A stretch of 64,000 nt of DNA, taken from Alligator mississippiensis (lineage: Eukaryota > Chordata > Crocodylia > Alligatoridae). This document shows positions 22,191 through 33,405 of the stretch, in pieces. Location of the stretch: assembly GCF_030867095.1 (NCBI RefSeq), contig NC_081829.1, forward strand, positions 89,923,261-89,987,260, written 5' to 3'. The position numbers were made by a program, and so were the translations under genes. The notes beneath the pieces were generated by a model that saw only the letters and a list, made by a program, of their open reading frames with translations, was not told the origin of the DNA and made no database searches. Numbering within the stretch: the first letter of the stretch is position 1; the number at the start of each line of letters is the position of its first letter.

Positions 22191-22296
22191 CTGCAAAGAA
22201 GCTGCAATTTGGTGGGAAATCCCCCGTTGCACCAGAGCTCTCCCTAGCAGCAGAGAGCTCCACTGTGCAAAGAAAGCGACAAATTTGGCGGGAAAT
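22191..22296 (-). promoter_or_regulatory. Duplicated motif with E2F-like TTTGGCGGGAA sites
   Basis: TGCAAAGAAGCTGCAATTTG with GTGGGAAAT at 22191-22220 recurs as TGCAAAGAAAGCGACAAATT with TGGCGGGAAAT at 22265-22296, 74 bp apart. A third GGCGGGAA lies at 22140. TTTGGCGGGAA resembles an E2F binding site. Tandem duplicated enhancer units are common in retroviral U3 regions. Binding is inferred only. Confidence 0.5.
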
Positions 22297-22369
22297 AATT
22301 TAGCAGTGCCGAAGCGCGCACACAAACAAAAAATCACAACTTTGGGTTGTGACAGAGAGTAATGTCACA

Positions 22370-23112
22370 CATTTAACTTAACACTTATTAAATGCAGCTA
22401 AAATGCAAGCAGACGTGTTCAGACAGTTTAGCATGGGTTAAGTACCCTTATGGCATTGCAAAGTTGTTCTCTTTTAGGCAAGAGTTATCTCCTAATGCAT
22501 ACTCATTTCAATAGGTCACTATATTCCAGTGATTTGCAACTATTGCAAGTGAACATGTGATACCATCATGAGATGCTTATTCCATCAATTTGCCCATTTC
22601 TCAGCTAGTATAAGATGGACCCCCTAATTCCTCCCAATACAGTTTTTATTGGTGGTGTGTCCAGGCTAGGCACCAGCCTCTGACATCCATGTCCCAGTAC
22701 TCCAACAATCAACATTGATGCACTAAAGGTTCCAGTTTGCATTGTCTTGCTTGAGAGATTATGCCAAAGGCATAATCTTCCTATAGCTCCCCATAGCTGA
22801 ACTGCATCACTTTAGTCTTCAGTATGGTCTGTCACTGGTCTAAACAGTTCCTCTCCTTTTGCTCCTTTCCCCCATTAGCAGCCTCTCCTGTTCTGCATTC
22901 TTGTTTAGCCAAGCTGTGCACATTGGGATTCTTTTGCCTTCCCCCATAAATCAATCTCTCTATTACATTTTCATATTTCAACCCCTTGTATTGACTGGCT
23001 GCTGATTTACAATTTCTTCATGATGAGGAGAATGCTAGCTGTTGTCACATTACTCCATGCTCACTGGATCCTTCTCTTATAACATGAAGATATAAGTGCA
23101 CCACAGCACTTA
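22370..23112. other. Unassigned non-coding DNA
   Basis: Ordinary AT/GC mix with no open frame of note and no recognised repeat. Confidence 0.5.
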
Positions 23113-23478
23113 CAGGGTTGGATAATTAGCACCGGCCGTGCATATTGGTCTTGTAAAAGGATTACAAATTGATAGTTTGCACAATTAGATGCTGTGGAAG
23201 TAGACAGCCTAGCCTAATTTGCAAGCAGTTCTGGCCCTGTGCTCTGGATTGGACTGTGGCTCCAGATTGTTCCAGCAGCTTTGAATCGTCTCTGTGCCAG
23301 ATGCCACATGCAGGGCCTTGTCTTCTAGCCCCCAGTGTTTGGAAATTTTGGCAGTGGGAAAATGGTGTCAGCATTAATTGCAGCTTCCCTGCCACCCCAG
23401 ACCTGTGGAGCCTGCCAGCCAGATGTTATGGCTCTGCAGGCTGGATCTGGCCTGCAGGCCAGAGGTTGAGCACCACTG
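23113..23478. mobile_element. Probable hAT element, about 366 bp
   Basis: The right end, inverted, is CAGTGGTGCTCAACCTCTGG, a clear hAT terminus followed by GGCCTGCAGGCCAGATCCAG. The proposed left end, CAGGGTTGGATAATTAGCAC, is a weaker match. Flanks AGCACTTA and AACTAGTA agree at only 4 of 8 positions. The right end is solid and the left is tentative. Confidence 0.55.
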
Positions 23479-24884
23479 AACTAGTACACATGTGAGTTCA
23501 GTTCTGGCTATGAGCGTGACAGTGATGTCAGTAGTCTGACTACTTGCATAGTTCATGTTCAGGACATTATTTCCTATATGTCACTCTTGAAATGGGTAGC
23601 ATGAGGCCGAGTTTCTGCATTTTAATGTTCCTGTCTGTTTGGTTTGGTCTGTGTGCTGCATGTGGAATTATTCTATATGCACCTTGGTGGCCACAGTTGA
23701 CATGTGAGGTGAGAGCTGATGAGAAGAGTGCAGAAAGATTTTTACTCGCTTCATTTTTCACCTACCTCAAAGGAGTTCATTTTCCTCTATTCTTTTTTCC
23801 CACCTTTTCATTCCAACAATTCCCCATGAAATTGTAATGCTAATGAGTTAGACATGATCCTCTCTGCTTTGTCATCTCCTGTCTTCCATTTGTCTTCTCT
23901 GCTGAGTCTCAGAAGTGCACTTCAGGAGAATTCAACACTTCCCCCCTTGCTATGGACCTTTGAGTCAGAAGAACCAGAGGGGATCAGAGGAGGAAGAGAG
24001 ATCCAGACTGTAGACATTTTAACAAATGAGTTAGTTAAAGGCTTTCACTATTTGGGGATTCTGGTGTGGTGTTGTCAATGGGACCCACACTTAAGATATA
24101 GACTGCAGAGTGGGATGGGTCAAGTCTACTGCTGATGAACTACCTGAATAATTCCATGGGCATCAGTGGGGATCGTACAGGGCTAAAGAAAGAATAGGAA
24201 CAGCTTATTTGGTTAATAACTGGGACCAGCTGCAGAGTCGCTTGCTTTTCTGTCAGCAAACATCTGCTGTGGTCTTACGAGCATTATCAAATTCCAGAAA
24301 TTCCCATCAGGGCTTCTGAGCAAGACTATGCATTTCAAATGCAGCCCCTTGCTAGGTGGAGGGAAGCGTTTCACTTGCAAGGTGGCATACGACTGCTGGG
24401 ATGCACTTATCTGCATGTTATAAGTAATGTATATCTTTTACACTGGAAATTACAGTCACAGCCTTATCTTGAAATATGTGATGTGACTTGATTGATTAAG
24501 TGAACAGTGCATTGATGATACCGTGATGGATTTCAAGGACGCTGATGTAACGTTTTGCAGATTGACAATGTAAAATTATGCCTGAGCTGATGTTTCTTGT
24601 CCTGTCAGTTTGATTTTAGAAGGACTGTACTTTATATACCGTAGACACAATGAGGGACAGAACCTGCTGTTCTTACTCTCATCCAAAACTCTTTTTAAGA
24701 TCAGTTAAAAATTGTACCTAAGGATGGACTGCAGGATCAGGCCCTCACTCAGGTTTGTTGATAATGCTGCACAGTAGTAAATGGAAGAATTTGCAAGGGG
24801 TTTGCTCAGTGTCACAAACAGAAAATAGATGGGGTCTGACTGAGAGCTCATTATTTGTTAATAAAAAATTAGGCTTTGGCCAGC
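23479..24884. other. Unassigned non-coding DNA
   Basis: Frames at 23544-23837, 23854-24135 and 24213-24416 carry no recognised domain. No repeat family was identified. Confidence 0.45.
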
Positions 24885-25335
24885 AATTGAAACAGAGTTA
24901 TAGAAATTAAGGGCTGGAGGGGACCTCAAAAGATCAAGTCCAGCCCCTCTGCTCTGGCCAGGAATATTGCTGAGATCAAATGATCCCAGCAAGGTGCCTG
25001 TCCAGTCCGCTCTTGAAATTTTCCAAAGTTGGGGACTGCACCACCTCCATGGGAAGTCTGTTCCAGACTCTGGTCACTGTTACCATAAAGAAGCTGTTCC
25101 TTACGTCCAACCTGAAACCATCCTCTAACGGTTTATGGCCATTGCTCCTTGTTCTCCCCTGGGGCCACCCTAGTGACCAATTTTTCTACCAGCTTCTGAT
25201 ATTCACCCCTTACATACTTATAGATGGCCACCAAGTCCCCCCTCAGTCTTCTCTTCCCTAGGCTGAACAGTCCCAGATCCCTTAGTCTTTCCTCATAGGG
25301 GTTGTCCTCCAGGCACTTAATCATTCTTGTGGTCT
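24885..25335 (-). mobile_element. CR1 3' end, about 450 bp
   Basis: In plus orientation: GGGCTGGAGGGGACCTCAAA, CAAGGTGCCTGTCCAGTCCG, ACTGCACCACCTCCATGGGA, AGAAGCTGTTCCTTACGTCC, CAAGTCCCCCCTCAGTCTTC and CTTAGTCTTTCCTCATAGGG. This is the reverse of a CR1 tail. The minus frame at 25133-25324 (SLGKRRLRGDLVAIYKYVRG) is the usual coding end of CR1 ORF2, with a frame break further on. Confidence 0.92.
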
Positions 25336-25342
25336 TGTGTAG

Positions 25343-25425
25343 GAAAGTAGGGCTGGAAGGGACCTCATGAAGTTATCTAATCTAGCCTCCAGCTCAAGGC
25401 AGAATCATCCCTGGCTATGTGTATG
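25343..25425 (-). mobile_element. Second CR1 3' tip next to the first
   Basis: AAAGTAGGGCTGGAAGGGAC, CTCATGAAGTTATCTAATCT and AGCCTCCAGCTCAAGGCAGA repeat the reversed CR1 tail immediately after the previous copy. It is either an independent short insertion or the target of the first one. Confidence 0.75.
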
Positions 25426-27779
25426 TATACTATCTCCTTCCAGTTAACTGCTTCATCTCAGCAGCCTCTTTTTTTTCTATCCAGGTACATGACCCTGTGT
25501 TCTGTTGTGTTTTATTTAGGTTTTTATGCAGCCCTCATTGCTGCAGTACTTTAATATCTTCCAAACTGGTGTTAGCTAGTATTCCCCTCCTAAGGGCAGA
25601 ATTGTGTGTGCAGTTGTGCTTCATTGCTTTAAAACAAAAAACCCCCAAAAAACCCATGTACAGGCTGTGGGAGAGTGGAAGATAGGTTTGAACAGGTTTG
25701 TTATGCTTGCAGGAACACATGTTGGTGAGGAGTCATGCAGTAATCCATATAACCCAATCCACTTAAAGTTTTGCCCAAGGTGCTATATGAACTATTGGGT
25801 GAGAGCACAGAAAACTTTAGTTTGGTCCAGATTTAACCTTTGTGGTAGGGTATTCTTTTAGTGCCTGGGAAGCATAGCTTTCACTTTGTCATCTGCTGTT
25901 CCGTTTGGAGATAACGATGCCTGGTCTTTCTGTAAAAGTATAGCTTCAGAAAATACTGGTGACCGTTTTTCATGGGGACATAGAGTGCATCAAATATTGG
26001 TGCATATAAAATTTGGAAAGGAAAGGTAAATATGTACAAGTTTTTTACATTTGAAGTATCCAATAAATTACTGGATTATACAAGTGATGGGTAGGGAGAA
26101 AATAGTTAATGCAAAAAAAAAAATAAAAATATATATATATTTTGCATTAAATATTTATTTTATTTTATATATATATATATATATATAAAACTGCATTTTA
26201 GGTTACAATCCACCAGATGGCACTGAAGTATTCTAGAAAACCTCATGTTGCTGTGGTAGCCTTGATTACTATGTTTTCCAACCTAGAATAACAAGATTTT
26301 TTTGAAGCATCATATGAAGAATCCAGTGATTATTAAAAACAATAAAAAACCACAGATCTTTTGCTGTGGGTTTAGTATATATTGTGTGTTTAGTATTTAA
26401 TTTGGGATCTAGCTGAAATGCACATATAGTAGGAGACTCTTTTTTAAAAGATCTTAATCAGTGACAAATTATTTCAAACTATTATTAAAATAAAAGTTTC
26501 AATACTGACTGCTTGCACTTACATTTTGATTGACCAGGCAAGCCCCAATTTTCTTCTTCTTTTTTTTTTTTTAATTGAATAAGATTAAATGTCTTACCAG
26601 CTATGTGGGCTGTAAAGTCAAATAAAGCCTGGAGTCTTCTTGTCTTGTTGGAGCTGATGTAAAGAAGCCATTTGCAGTACACAACAGGAAGGTTTATTAG
26701 TTGGGTAAGACCCAGGAACCCTGTTATATATTTATGAATAGTATTTTCTGGTCAAATATCTTTTAAGACTGTAAGCTTTAGATACTTAAAATACTGAGTC
26801 AGAAGAAATGAAACAACTTTCTTTTAGGCTTTTAAATTAGAAAACATCCCAAACTATTTCTCAAGCACAAAAATTGACAAGTCTGTGCACATGGCAGTTC
26901 TCTACCAAAGGTAGAGATCCCTTTATAGGTCTGAATGAAAAAAAATAAAATTGGTAGGAGTTATGCATGTTCCCCTACACATGTCCAAGATTTTTTTTTT
27001 AAAAAGCAAAAATGGTGTATTTTGTTAGCCAGAAAAATCTATGAAATACTTGGTTTTTGACAATGAAAACCTTAAAGCTGTAATGAACCTCCAAAGCTTA
27101 CATGTATACTCCAGTTGAAATAAAGGAGCACATCTTCTGGAAGCAAAACCACCATAACTCACGTTAGAAACCTAAAATTTAGTGTCTGCTTTTGACAATT
27201 TCTGCCTTGGAACGTATTGAGTTGTGGGTCAGGTGACAATCAACCTGTAACAGAAGATAATGATGCTAACTGTAATTGTTTTTAGTCTGTGAAAAGAAGG
27301 CTCTTAGCCTTGGCCATATGCCTAAAGAATAAAGAAAGAAATGATCAATATGGTGAAAACAAAGCAAAAAAACCCAACAAAAAACAAACCCTCCAGTAAA
27401 CCAACAAAGAATAAAGAAATCCCAGGAGCAGGAGACTGATAAATTCCCAGATAATGCAATAAGAATAACAGGAATTTGATTAGTTGGCCAGCTCTTCCTT
27501 GTGTCCGCTGGGACCTTGCTAGAGCACACCAATCGAAAAATAGAGCTACTTCCACCTGCATTTTGCCAACCACACTGGAAATGATTAGACCCTCAATCCC
27601 GTCCTTTACACAGTACAGTAAATCACAGGGTCGCCCTTGACTTCAGTTGGCGCAGGACTGGAATCCTGCTTTTATGCAACTTCCTGTTTTGCCTGTGAGT
27701 TTTGCTTATCCCATCGTACCTGAGACAGACATACTGCACATCTCCCAACTCTGCAGGTGCAAAAGCTGCAGGTACTTGT
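25426..27779. other. Unassigned AT-rich DNA
   Basis: No supported gene. It includes the AT-rich hairpin and dinucleotide tract at 26107-26188, plus several A- and T-runs. Frames at 25419-25861, 26485-26682 and 27266-27573 are low-complexity or domain-free. Confidence 0.5.
26107..26188. repeat. (TA)n microsatellite with flanking hairpin
   Basis: TAATGCAAAA at 26107 faces TTTTGCATTA at 26140, with A- and TA-rich sequence between. A second TA run of about 20 bases follows at 26166-26186. The region should melt and extrude easily. Confidence 0.85.
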
Positions 27780-29734
27780 CACATAATATCCTAACATTGG
27801 AAGGGACCTCAAGCATCATCTAGCCCACCCCCTGCACAAATGCAGGATGCACCCTCCATGAACCATCCCTGGCAAATACCTGTGCAGCCTCTTTTTTAAA
27901 ACTTCTAATGAAAAGAATACCACAGCTTTTCCAGGCAGCTTGTCCCAATGTCCTCCTCTTCCGTCAGTAAAGAAGTTTTCCCCCCTGCCCCAATATTTAA
28001 TCTAAATCTGCTTTGCTGCAGTTTAAACCCTTTGCTTCGTGTTCTTACCTTTGCAGTGAGACAGAACAGTTGTTTGCCCTCTTCTTTATGGCAGCCTTTC
28101 AAATATTTGGAAACTGCTATCATTTCTTCTTAATCTCCTTTTCACCAAGTTAAACATATCTAGCTCTCTCTACTTTTCCTCATATGGCTTGCATTTCAGC
28201 TCCTTTAAGATCTTTGTTACTTGTTTCTGGATCCTCTCCAGTTTCTCTACATGTTTGTGAAGCTGCGGAGCCCTGAACCGCGCATAAGACTTGCTGCGGC
28301 CTAACCAGAACTGAGCTGAGTGGTACTATCAACTTTTGTGTTTTATATGCTGAACTGTTCTTGTAGCCTAAGATGGCATTTGTTCTTTGCATCCCTTCAC
28401 CGGCTCATGTGGAGACTGATTCACCAAAATCCCAAGGTCCTTTTCAGCAGTGCTACTGGCTAGCCATTGATCTCCAATTCTGTATTTGTGTGTTTGACTA
28501 TTCTTTTCTAGGTGCAGCACCTGACCCTTGTCTTTGTGGAGTTTCATTTTGCTGTCTAGCGCCCGGTTCTCCAGTCCATCAAGTTTGAATTCTTATCCTG
28601 TCCTCCCAAGTGCTTGAAGACCCTTCCAGTTTTGTCATCTGCAGAACTGCTTAGGCAGCCCTCTGTTCCTGTATCCAAGTTATTAATAAATTATAAAAAC
28701 CAACCAGATCCAGAACAGGCCCCTGTGGCACCCTACTTGAGATCTCCTGCTATTCTGACGTATTTTTTTCTTGCCATTCACTCAGTTCTGTATCCAGTGA
28801 CGAGTTAATCTGTCTAGCCCGCATTTCTCTAGTTTATGTATGAAAACGTCATGCGAGACTCTTGCAGTTTTACTGAAGTCCAAGTACATGGTCTCTTCTG
28901 AATTCCCCTTATCCACCAAACTAGTTACCCTGTCAAAAGAAAGCTGTCAAGTTGATTTATCACAGTTTGCTGTTTACAAATCATATTGGCTGCTACATCT
29001 TCCTCTTTCAAGTGCTTACAAATTGACTGTTTTATGACTGGTTCCAGTAACTTCCCAGGTGTTGAAGTCCAGCTGCTCAGTCTATAATTTCTGGGGTCTT
29101 CCTATTCCCCTTTTTTAAGATGAATGCTACTTTAGCCCATTTCCAGTCCTCTGGCACCTTGCCTGTTATCTGTCACTTTGTAAATATTGTTACCAATGAC
29201 TCCAAGATTTCTTCAGTCAGTTCCTTCAGCACCCTGACATTTTTATGGCTTGCTGACTTAAATTCATTGAAGTTAATCAAGAGCTCTCTGATGTGCTTTT
29301 ATTACCTTGATGTGCTGTCTTTCTCCTTCTTTGTCTGTTAGGTTGGGTTTTTTTATGAAGTTGTTTGTTTTTCAAAGCTATTTGGTCAGTTTGGGGTTGT
29401 TTTTTTGTAAAAAGTGAGGCAAAGTATTTATTGAGCACCGGTGCCTCCTGTTAAGTGATCACCTTTGCTATTGAGGAGTAGACCCACCATTTCCTTAGTT
29501 TGTCTTTTCTCTCTGACATGTTTATAGTACCCTGTCCGGTTGTTTTTAACATTTCTTGCTTCACTTCCCTGTTTTTTGTCCCTGCACGTTTTTGCTGTTC
29601 CTTGCTATACTTCCTAAGTGACTCCCTTCTTTACATGGAGGGTGTATTTCTGGTTTGATACAGAGGTAATGAAGCAGTTCTTTGTGCAGCCGCATTGGAC
29701 TCCTCTGCTGGCTCTTATTTTTTCACTATGCTGG
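27780..29734 (-). mobile_element. Long CR1-type LINE copy, 3' and RT parts
   Basis: Reversed CR1 text runs from the tail (CATTGGAAGGGACCTCAAGC, 27796) through the ORF2 end (27905-28123 encodes AVSKYLKGCHKEEGKQLF) and the reverse transcriptase (around 28700-29000, with a decayed motif A near 28870). It reaches the region before the reverse transcriptase by about 29500. Frames are broken throughout. This is the longest LINE copy in the window, nearly 2 kb, and is interrupted at its upstream side by a Penelope tail. Confidence 0.85.
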
Positions 29735-29835
29735 ATAAAGGAAAAAGGACGTTTTGCCCAAAAGCCTGCTAAGAAGAATTTTTCCAGCTATTTGAGCTGG
29801 CCTAATAAAAGATATCAGATTTCCCCAAAGGACCC
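29735..29835 (+). mobile_element. Penelope-like 3' tail inserted in CR1
   Basis: AAAAGCCTGCTAAGAAGAAT, TTTTCCAGCTATTTGAGCTG and GCCTAATAAAAGATATCAGA, ending TTTCCCCAAAGGAC, match the 3' part of the element at 9465-9600 in the opposite orientation. CR1 coding text resumes on the right side (next entry). Confidence 0.8.
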
Positions 29836-29965
29836 GGTCTCTCATATTGTGATGGCGTTTTCCCAAGTTTTCTATCACTATTATGTTTGCAGGCAATTCT
29901 TCCTTATCGGTTAGGAGGATATCCAGGATGGACGATCCCCTGGGACAAGGTTGACCTCTATACAT
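29836..29965 (-). mobile_element. CR1 endonuclease C-terminal fragment
   Basis: The minus strand reads SSILDILLTDKEELPANIIV, matching the LDLLLTN segment at the end of CR1 endonuclease. It is the upstream continuation of the CR1 at 27780-29734. Confidence 0.85.
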
Positions 29966-29979
29966 AGTCAGAACTTACT

Positions 29980-30310
29980 GGACATTTTATTCTTTGCTGT
30001 GTTGTTCTTCCAGCAGATGCCAGGGAAGTTTGGAAGAAATAATGGTCCTAAGTTGCTGCAAGGGAATTTCAGCTGAATAATGAAGAAATGGTTCACTAGT
30101 AGGTTGGTGACGCACTGGAACAGACTCCTTAGACAAGATGTACAATCTGCACTCATGGAAGTTTTCAAGAGCAGGGTATCTAAGCAGCTAGGGCTAGGCA
30201 GACCCTTGTCTAAGATGGTTTAGACAAGGATGAGCCTGCCTTGAGCAAGGGGTTGGACTAAAGGACCTACTATGGTCCCTGCTGACCCTTACATTTTTAT
30301 GATTCTAAAT
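29980..30310 (+). mobile_element. CR1 3' end
   Basis: Plus-oriented tail: TGGTGACGCACTGGAACAGA, CTCATGGAAGTTTTCAAGAG, AAGGGGTTGGACTAAAGGAC, TGGTCCCTGCTGACCCTTAC, ending TTTTTATGATTCTAAATC. It lies head to head with the minus-strand copy on its left. Confidence 0.88.
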
Positions 30311-31995
30311 CAAATGATGTTATATTTACTGCTATGTTTTAAAAGCAACGTTCAAAGTGTTCACGCCACTGTATCCTATCCCAGAGCACCTCTTTGTGAC
30401 TTAGGATTTGTGACCCATAAGGCCTGTTTCCCTCTAAGATGCTTTCAACCAGAGTTTTTAAAATCAGTATTTCTTCTTGTTTGGACCTAATTTATTGAGA
30501 TGAATCAGTTCCCTCAAACTAACTCCCCCTTTACATTCAGAATTTCACAGTTCACCCTCCTTGGGCTATATGCCCAAATTCCCGCGTCCCTAGCCTATAG
30601 ACTCTCCCCTCAACTTCATCATGTCCTAGCCAAGTTCTTCCTCCAAGCAGCTATCTTGGAGCACGCTTGAAGCCTCCTTTGGAGTTATTTGCTGAGTAAT
30701 TACTACATTAATCCTTTCTAGGTGAGTTTAATAACCCCAAACACCTGTCTAGATCAGTTGGGAGAAAGGGGAGTCTTGCCCTGCTCACTCTTAAAGGCTG
30801 CATGATTTCTTATGCCTGCCTACCTTCCGGATTAATATCTTTACCCAATGACCAGCTTCCCTTCTTCTGGGGACTCCTTTAGATATTTCTTTGGCCATCA
30901 TTCATCTCCCCTGGAAAAAGGGTAGCCTTTGCCAATGACCACCTTTCACCTGAAAGAGCTGTTTATCCTACTGCACGCACACACGTGCTATATACAAATT
31001 TGTTAAAATACTGATTTTGTTATATTTAATCTAAAAAAAATATATATTGAATTTTACCCCCAACGATGTCCTCTGTTCCTGAAATAATTGATTTATTCGT
31101 AATAACTCGGTGTGTGTTTTTCATAGCAATTTGGCAATGTTCTGTTCTCTACCAAATTAATTCAATATGACAAAAGTTTCATGTTCTTTTTACTCATTTT
31201 AGAAATCAGTCATCATTAGTTTGAGAATTAAAAACACAAAAATGCAGACTTCTGCTTTATTTTTTCAGATGGATTCATGGAGTCCTGTGACCAAAAACAT
31301 TATATTATTCCCTGATTATATTAGTTATGAGGCATTTTATTTTTAGGCTTGGCAAATCAGTATGCCTTAAATTCACCTACAGTGGTTGGTTTAATCCAAC
31401 ATTTATATTTTATTTCAATAATTTTGAGTGATTTGTTCGGTTCAATATGATTTATATTGATTACTGTTTCATATTTCTGGTGATTTTTTTTATTCTCATG
31501 TTGTTGTTAAAATTGATTCTTCGAGTCCTATCCATTTTGGTTGGTATTACATTTTTGCTGCATTTTATATTGTACTTTGGTTAAAAGAATCACAAATTGA
31601 GACAGTTAGAAACCTTGTACAACTCTCAAGATAAAATCAGTTTCTTGGAGTCTGAATCATGTAAAGTCTTAACAGCCTTTTTCTCAAGTTTCCTAGAAAA
31701 AAAAAAATTCCATGTTTCCTAATTTATTTATTGGATGTTGCTGTGCTCGTTTTACATATTTAAAATTTTTTTCATAGAGAATATGTGTATAACTCATAAG
31801 TTTGTTACATTATATGTTGCCTGATTCATGCTTGTGCTGAATAGCTACTCAATACAAGATCATTGGAAAAGAAATAGAAGGAACACTTGGAAAATGTTAT
31901 CACATGTATACATGGTGAGTATCATGATCCGGTCTCTAATAGTTGATTCTCACAATTGGTTCAATTAGCTGAGTTACTTGAATGCATGAAGCAAG
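30311..31995. other. Unassigned, strongly AT-rich DNA
   Basis: About 31000-31900 is AT-rich with many short A and T runs. No exon or repeat family was recognised. Confidence 0.5.
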
Positions 31996-32408
31996 CAATA
32001 GAACATGGGTGGGCAAAATACAGCCCGTGGGCCGCATCTGGCCCACCAAGCCATTCTATTCAGTCCGCAGGGCCCCTAAAAAATTTAGAAAATTAATTAT
32101 TATCTGCCCATGGCTGCCTGTCAAAGATGACAAGGAACTGGCAGCAGCAGGACCCAGGAAGAGCTGGCGGCAGGACCCAGTGCCGGCAGCATCAAGGTCT
32201 GCCCGGCCCTGCCCCTGCCACCTCCACCCCCAGCCCCCAACCGGAAGCTCCTGGCCTGATGACCCTGGGGCTGTTCCCCCACCCTCCCTCTGTTCAAGAG
32301 TGCAAACTCAGATAAGAACACGCGGGGGCGGGGGCACATCTGGAGCCAGCTCAGCCCGGTGGACACCACGTGGTTCCTGACTGCATGGCTGGGACTGCAG
32401 GATGCAGC

Positions 32409-32785
32409 AGGAGCCAGCTGGGAACTGCAGGGGCCTGGCCAGGTGGGGCTGGCTCCTGCTGCGTCCTCCAATCCCAGCCTTGCAGCTGGGAGCCCCGTGC
32501 TGCTGGAGCAGCAGGCAGGGGTGGGGAACAATGGTGGCGGGCAGGGAAGGAAGGGAAATGGCAGGGGAAAGGCAATGGCGGCAGGCAGGGAGGGGGGAGG
32601 AGTGACAGTGGGCAGAAGCATGGGGCCCATGGGCCAGGGCCAGTGGCAGCAGGAGCCAGCTGGGAACTGCAGGAGCTGGACTGGTCCCTGCTACATTTTG
32701 CCATGCAGCCAGGAACCTCATGCTGCTGGAGCAGCAGCTGGGTGGGGTTGGGGGGAGCGGTGGCAGTGGGCAAAAAAAAGGGAAG
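32409..32785. repeat. Direct repeat with about 240-bp period inside the 1.8-kb hAT
   Basis: GGAGCCAGCTGGGAACTGCA at about 32410 recurs at about 32652. Each is followed by GCTGCTGGAGCAGCAG (near 32498 and 32724) and GGTGGC/GGGCA text. It looks like a minisatellite formed inside the transposon. Confidence 0.75.
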
Positions 32786-33119
32786 TGGCAGATGTAGGGG
32801 GGAGACGTGGCAGCAGGTGGGTGGAAACGCAGGGCCCAGCTGGTGCCCCAGGGCTGGGGCCAGTGGGGGCCCAGGGCTGGGCCGGGCCAGGCCAGGCCAG
32901 CAGGGGTTTTATGCAGCCAGGCCAGCTCTGCCTCTCTCCCTGCTGACCTGGCCACGTGCAATCCTGGGGCTTGCTGGAACTGTGCACCATTGTGATTCTC
33001 CACCTGCTGCGGGCCATCAATGCCCTGAGGCTTCACTGCCTGCTGCTGCCACTGGTGGCAGGGACTATGTGCAATGAGGGAGGGGTGTGTGTGGGGGTGG
33101 CGTGTTTGTAGGGCAGGTC

Positions 33120-33405
33120 CCACATGCAAACTCCACCATACACATGTACCCACACCCCCCTTCACACCACCATACACACGTACCCACACCTTCTCCCACA
33201 CCCCAGCCACCCTCCCCTTCCACACATGCCAGAACCCCCCAACCACCCTCCCCCACCCACCCACACACCCCATAACCACCCACCCACACCCCCATGCCTA
33301 TCAACCCCACACATGCATCCACACCCACAGCCCCCCCATAAGCCCTGTACACACCCACCTGTACCCCCCCACACTGCTCCATACCCTCTCCCCACAATAT
33401 ACAAA
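33120..33405. repeat. C/A-rich low-complexity tract
   Basis: Imperfect CCCACAC and CATACAC units fill the right part of the hAT interior. Frames here encode only Thr/His/Pro repeats. Confidence 0.8.

Larger units (their letters stand above)
21376..22369 (-). mobile_element. CpG-rich LTR-like block, probably a retroviral LTR plus leader in reverse orientation
   Basis: CpG is very dense here and nearly absent around it. Read on the minus strand the block starts TGTGACATTACTCTCTGTCA, as LTRs start with TG. It then has paired enhancer-like repeats (22191-22220 and 22265-22296), CCAAT-type ATTGG motifs, a possible weak TATA-like TACAAAA, and a three-unit repeat further on. A short frame beginning near 21458 on the minus strand is cut off at the block's end. 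No primer-binding site, gag, pol or env was recognised, and no target duplication was found. A genuine host CpG-island promoter is the alternative. As seen it cannot encode a virus. Confidence 0.5.

Noticed and set aside
27253..27410. Plus-strand acceptor-like TTGTTTTTAG followed by an open frame
   Set aside because: No donor before the stop, and the residues are Lys/Asn-rich noise.
32308..33279. 323-codon open frame on the minus strand
   Set aside because: It lies inside a hAT element bounded by terminal repeats, overlaps long frames in other phases and on both strands, and is low-complexity Pro/Ser/His or Gly/Val with no domain.
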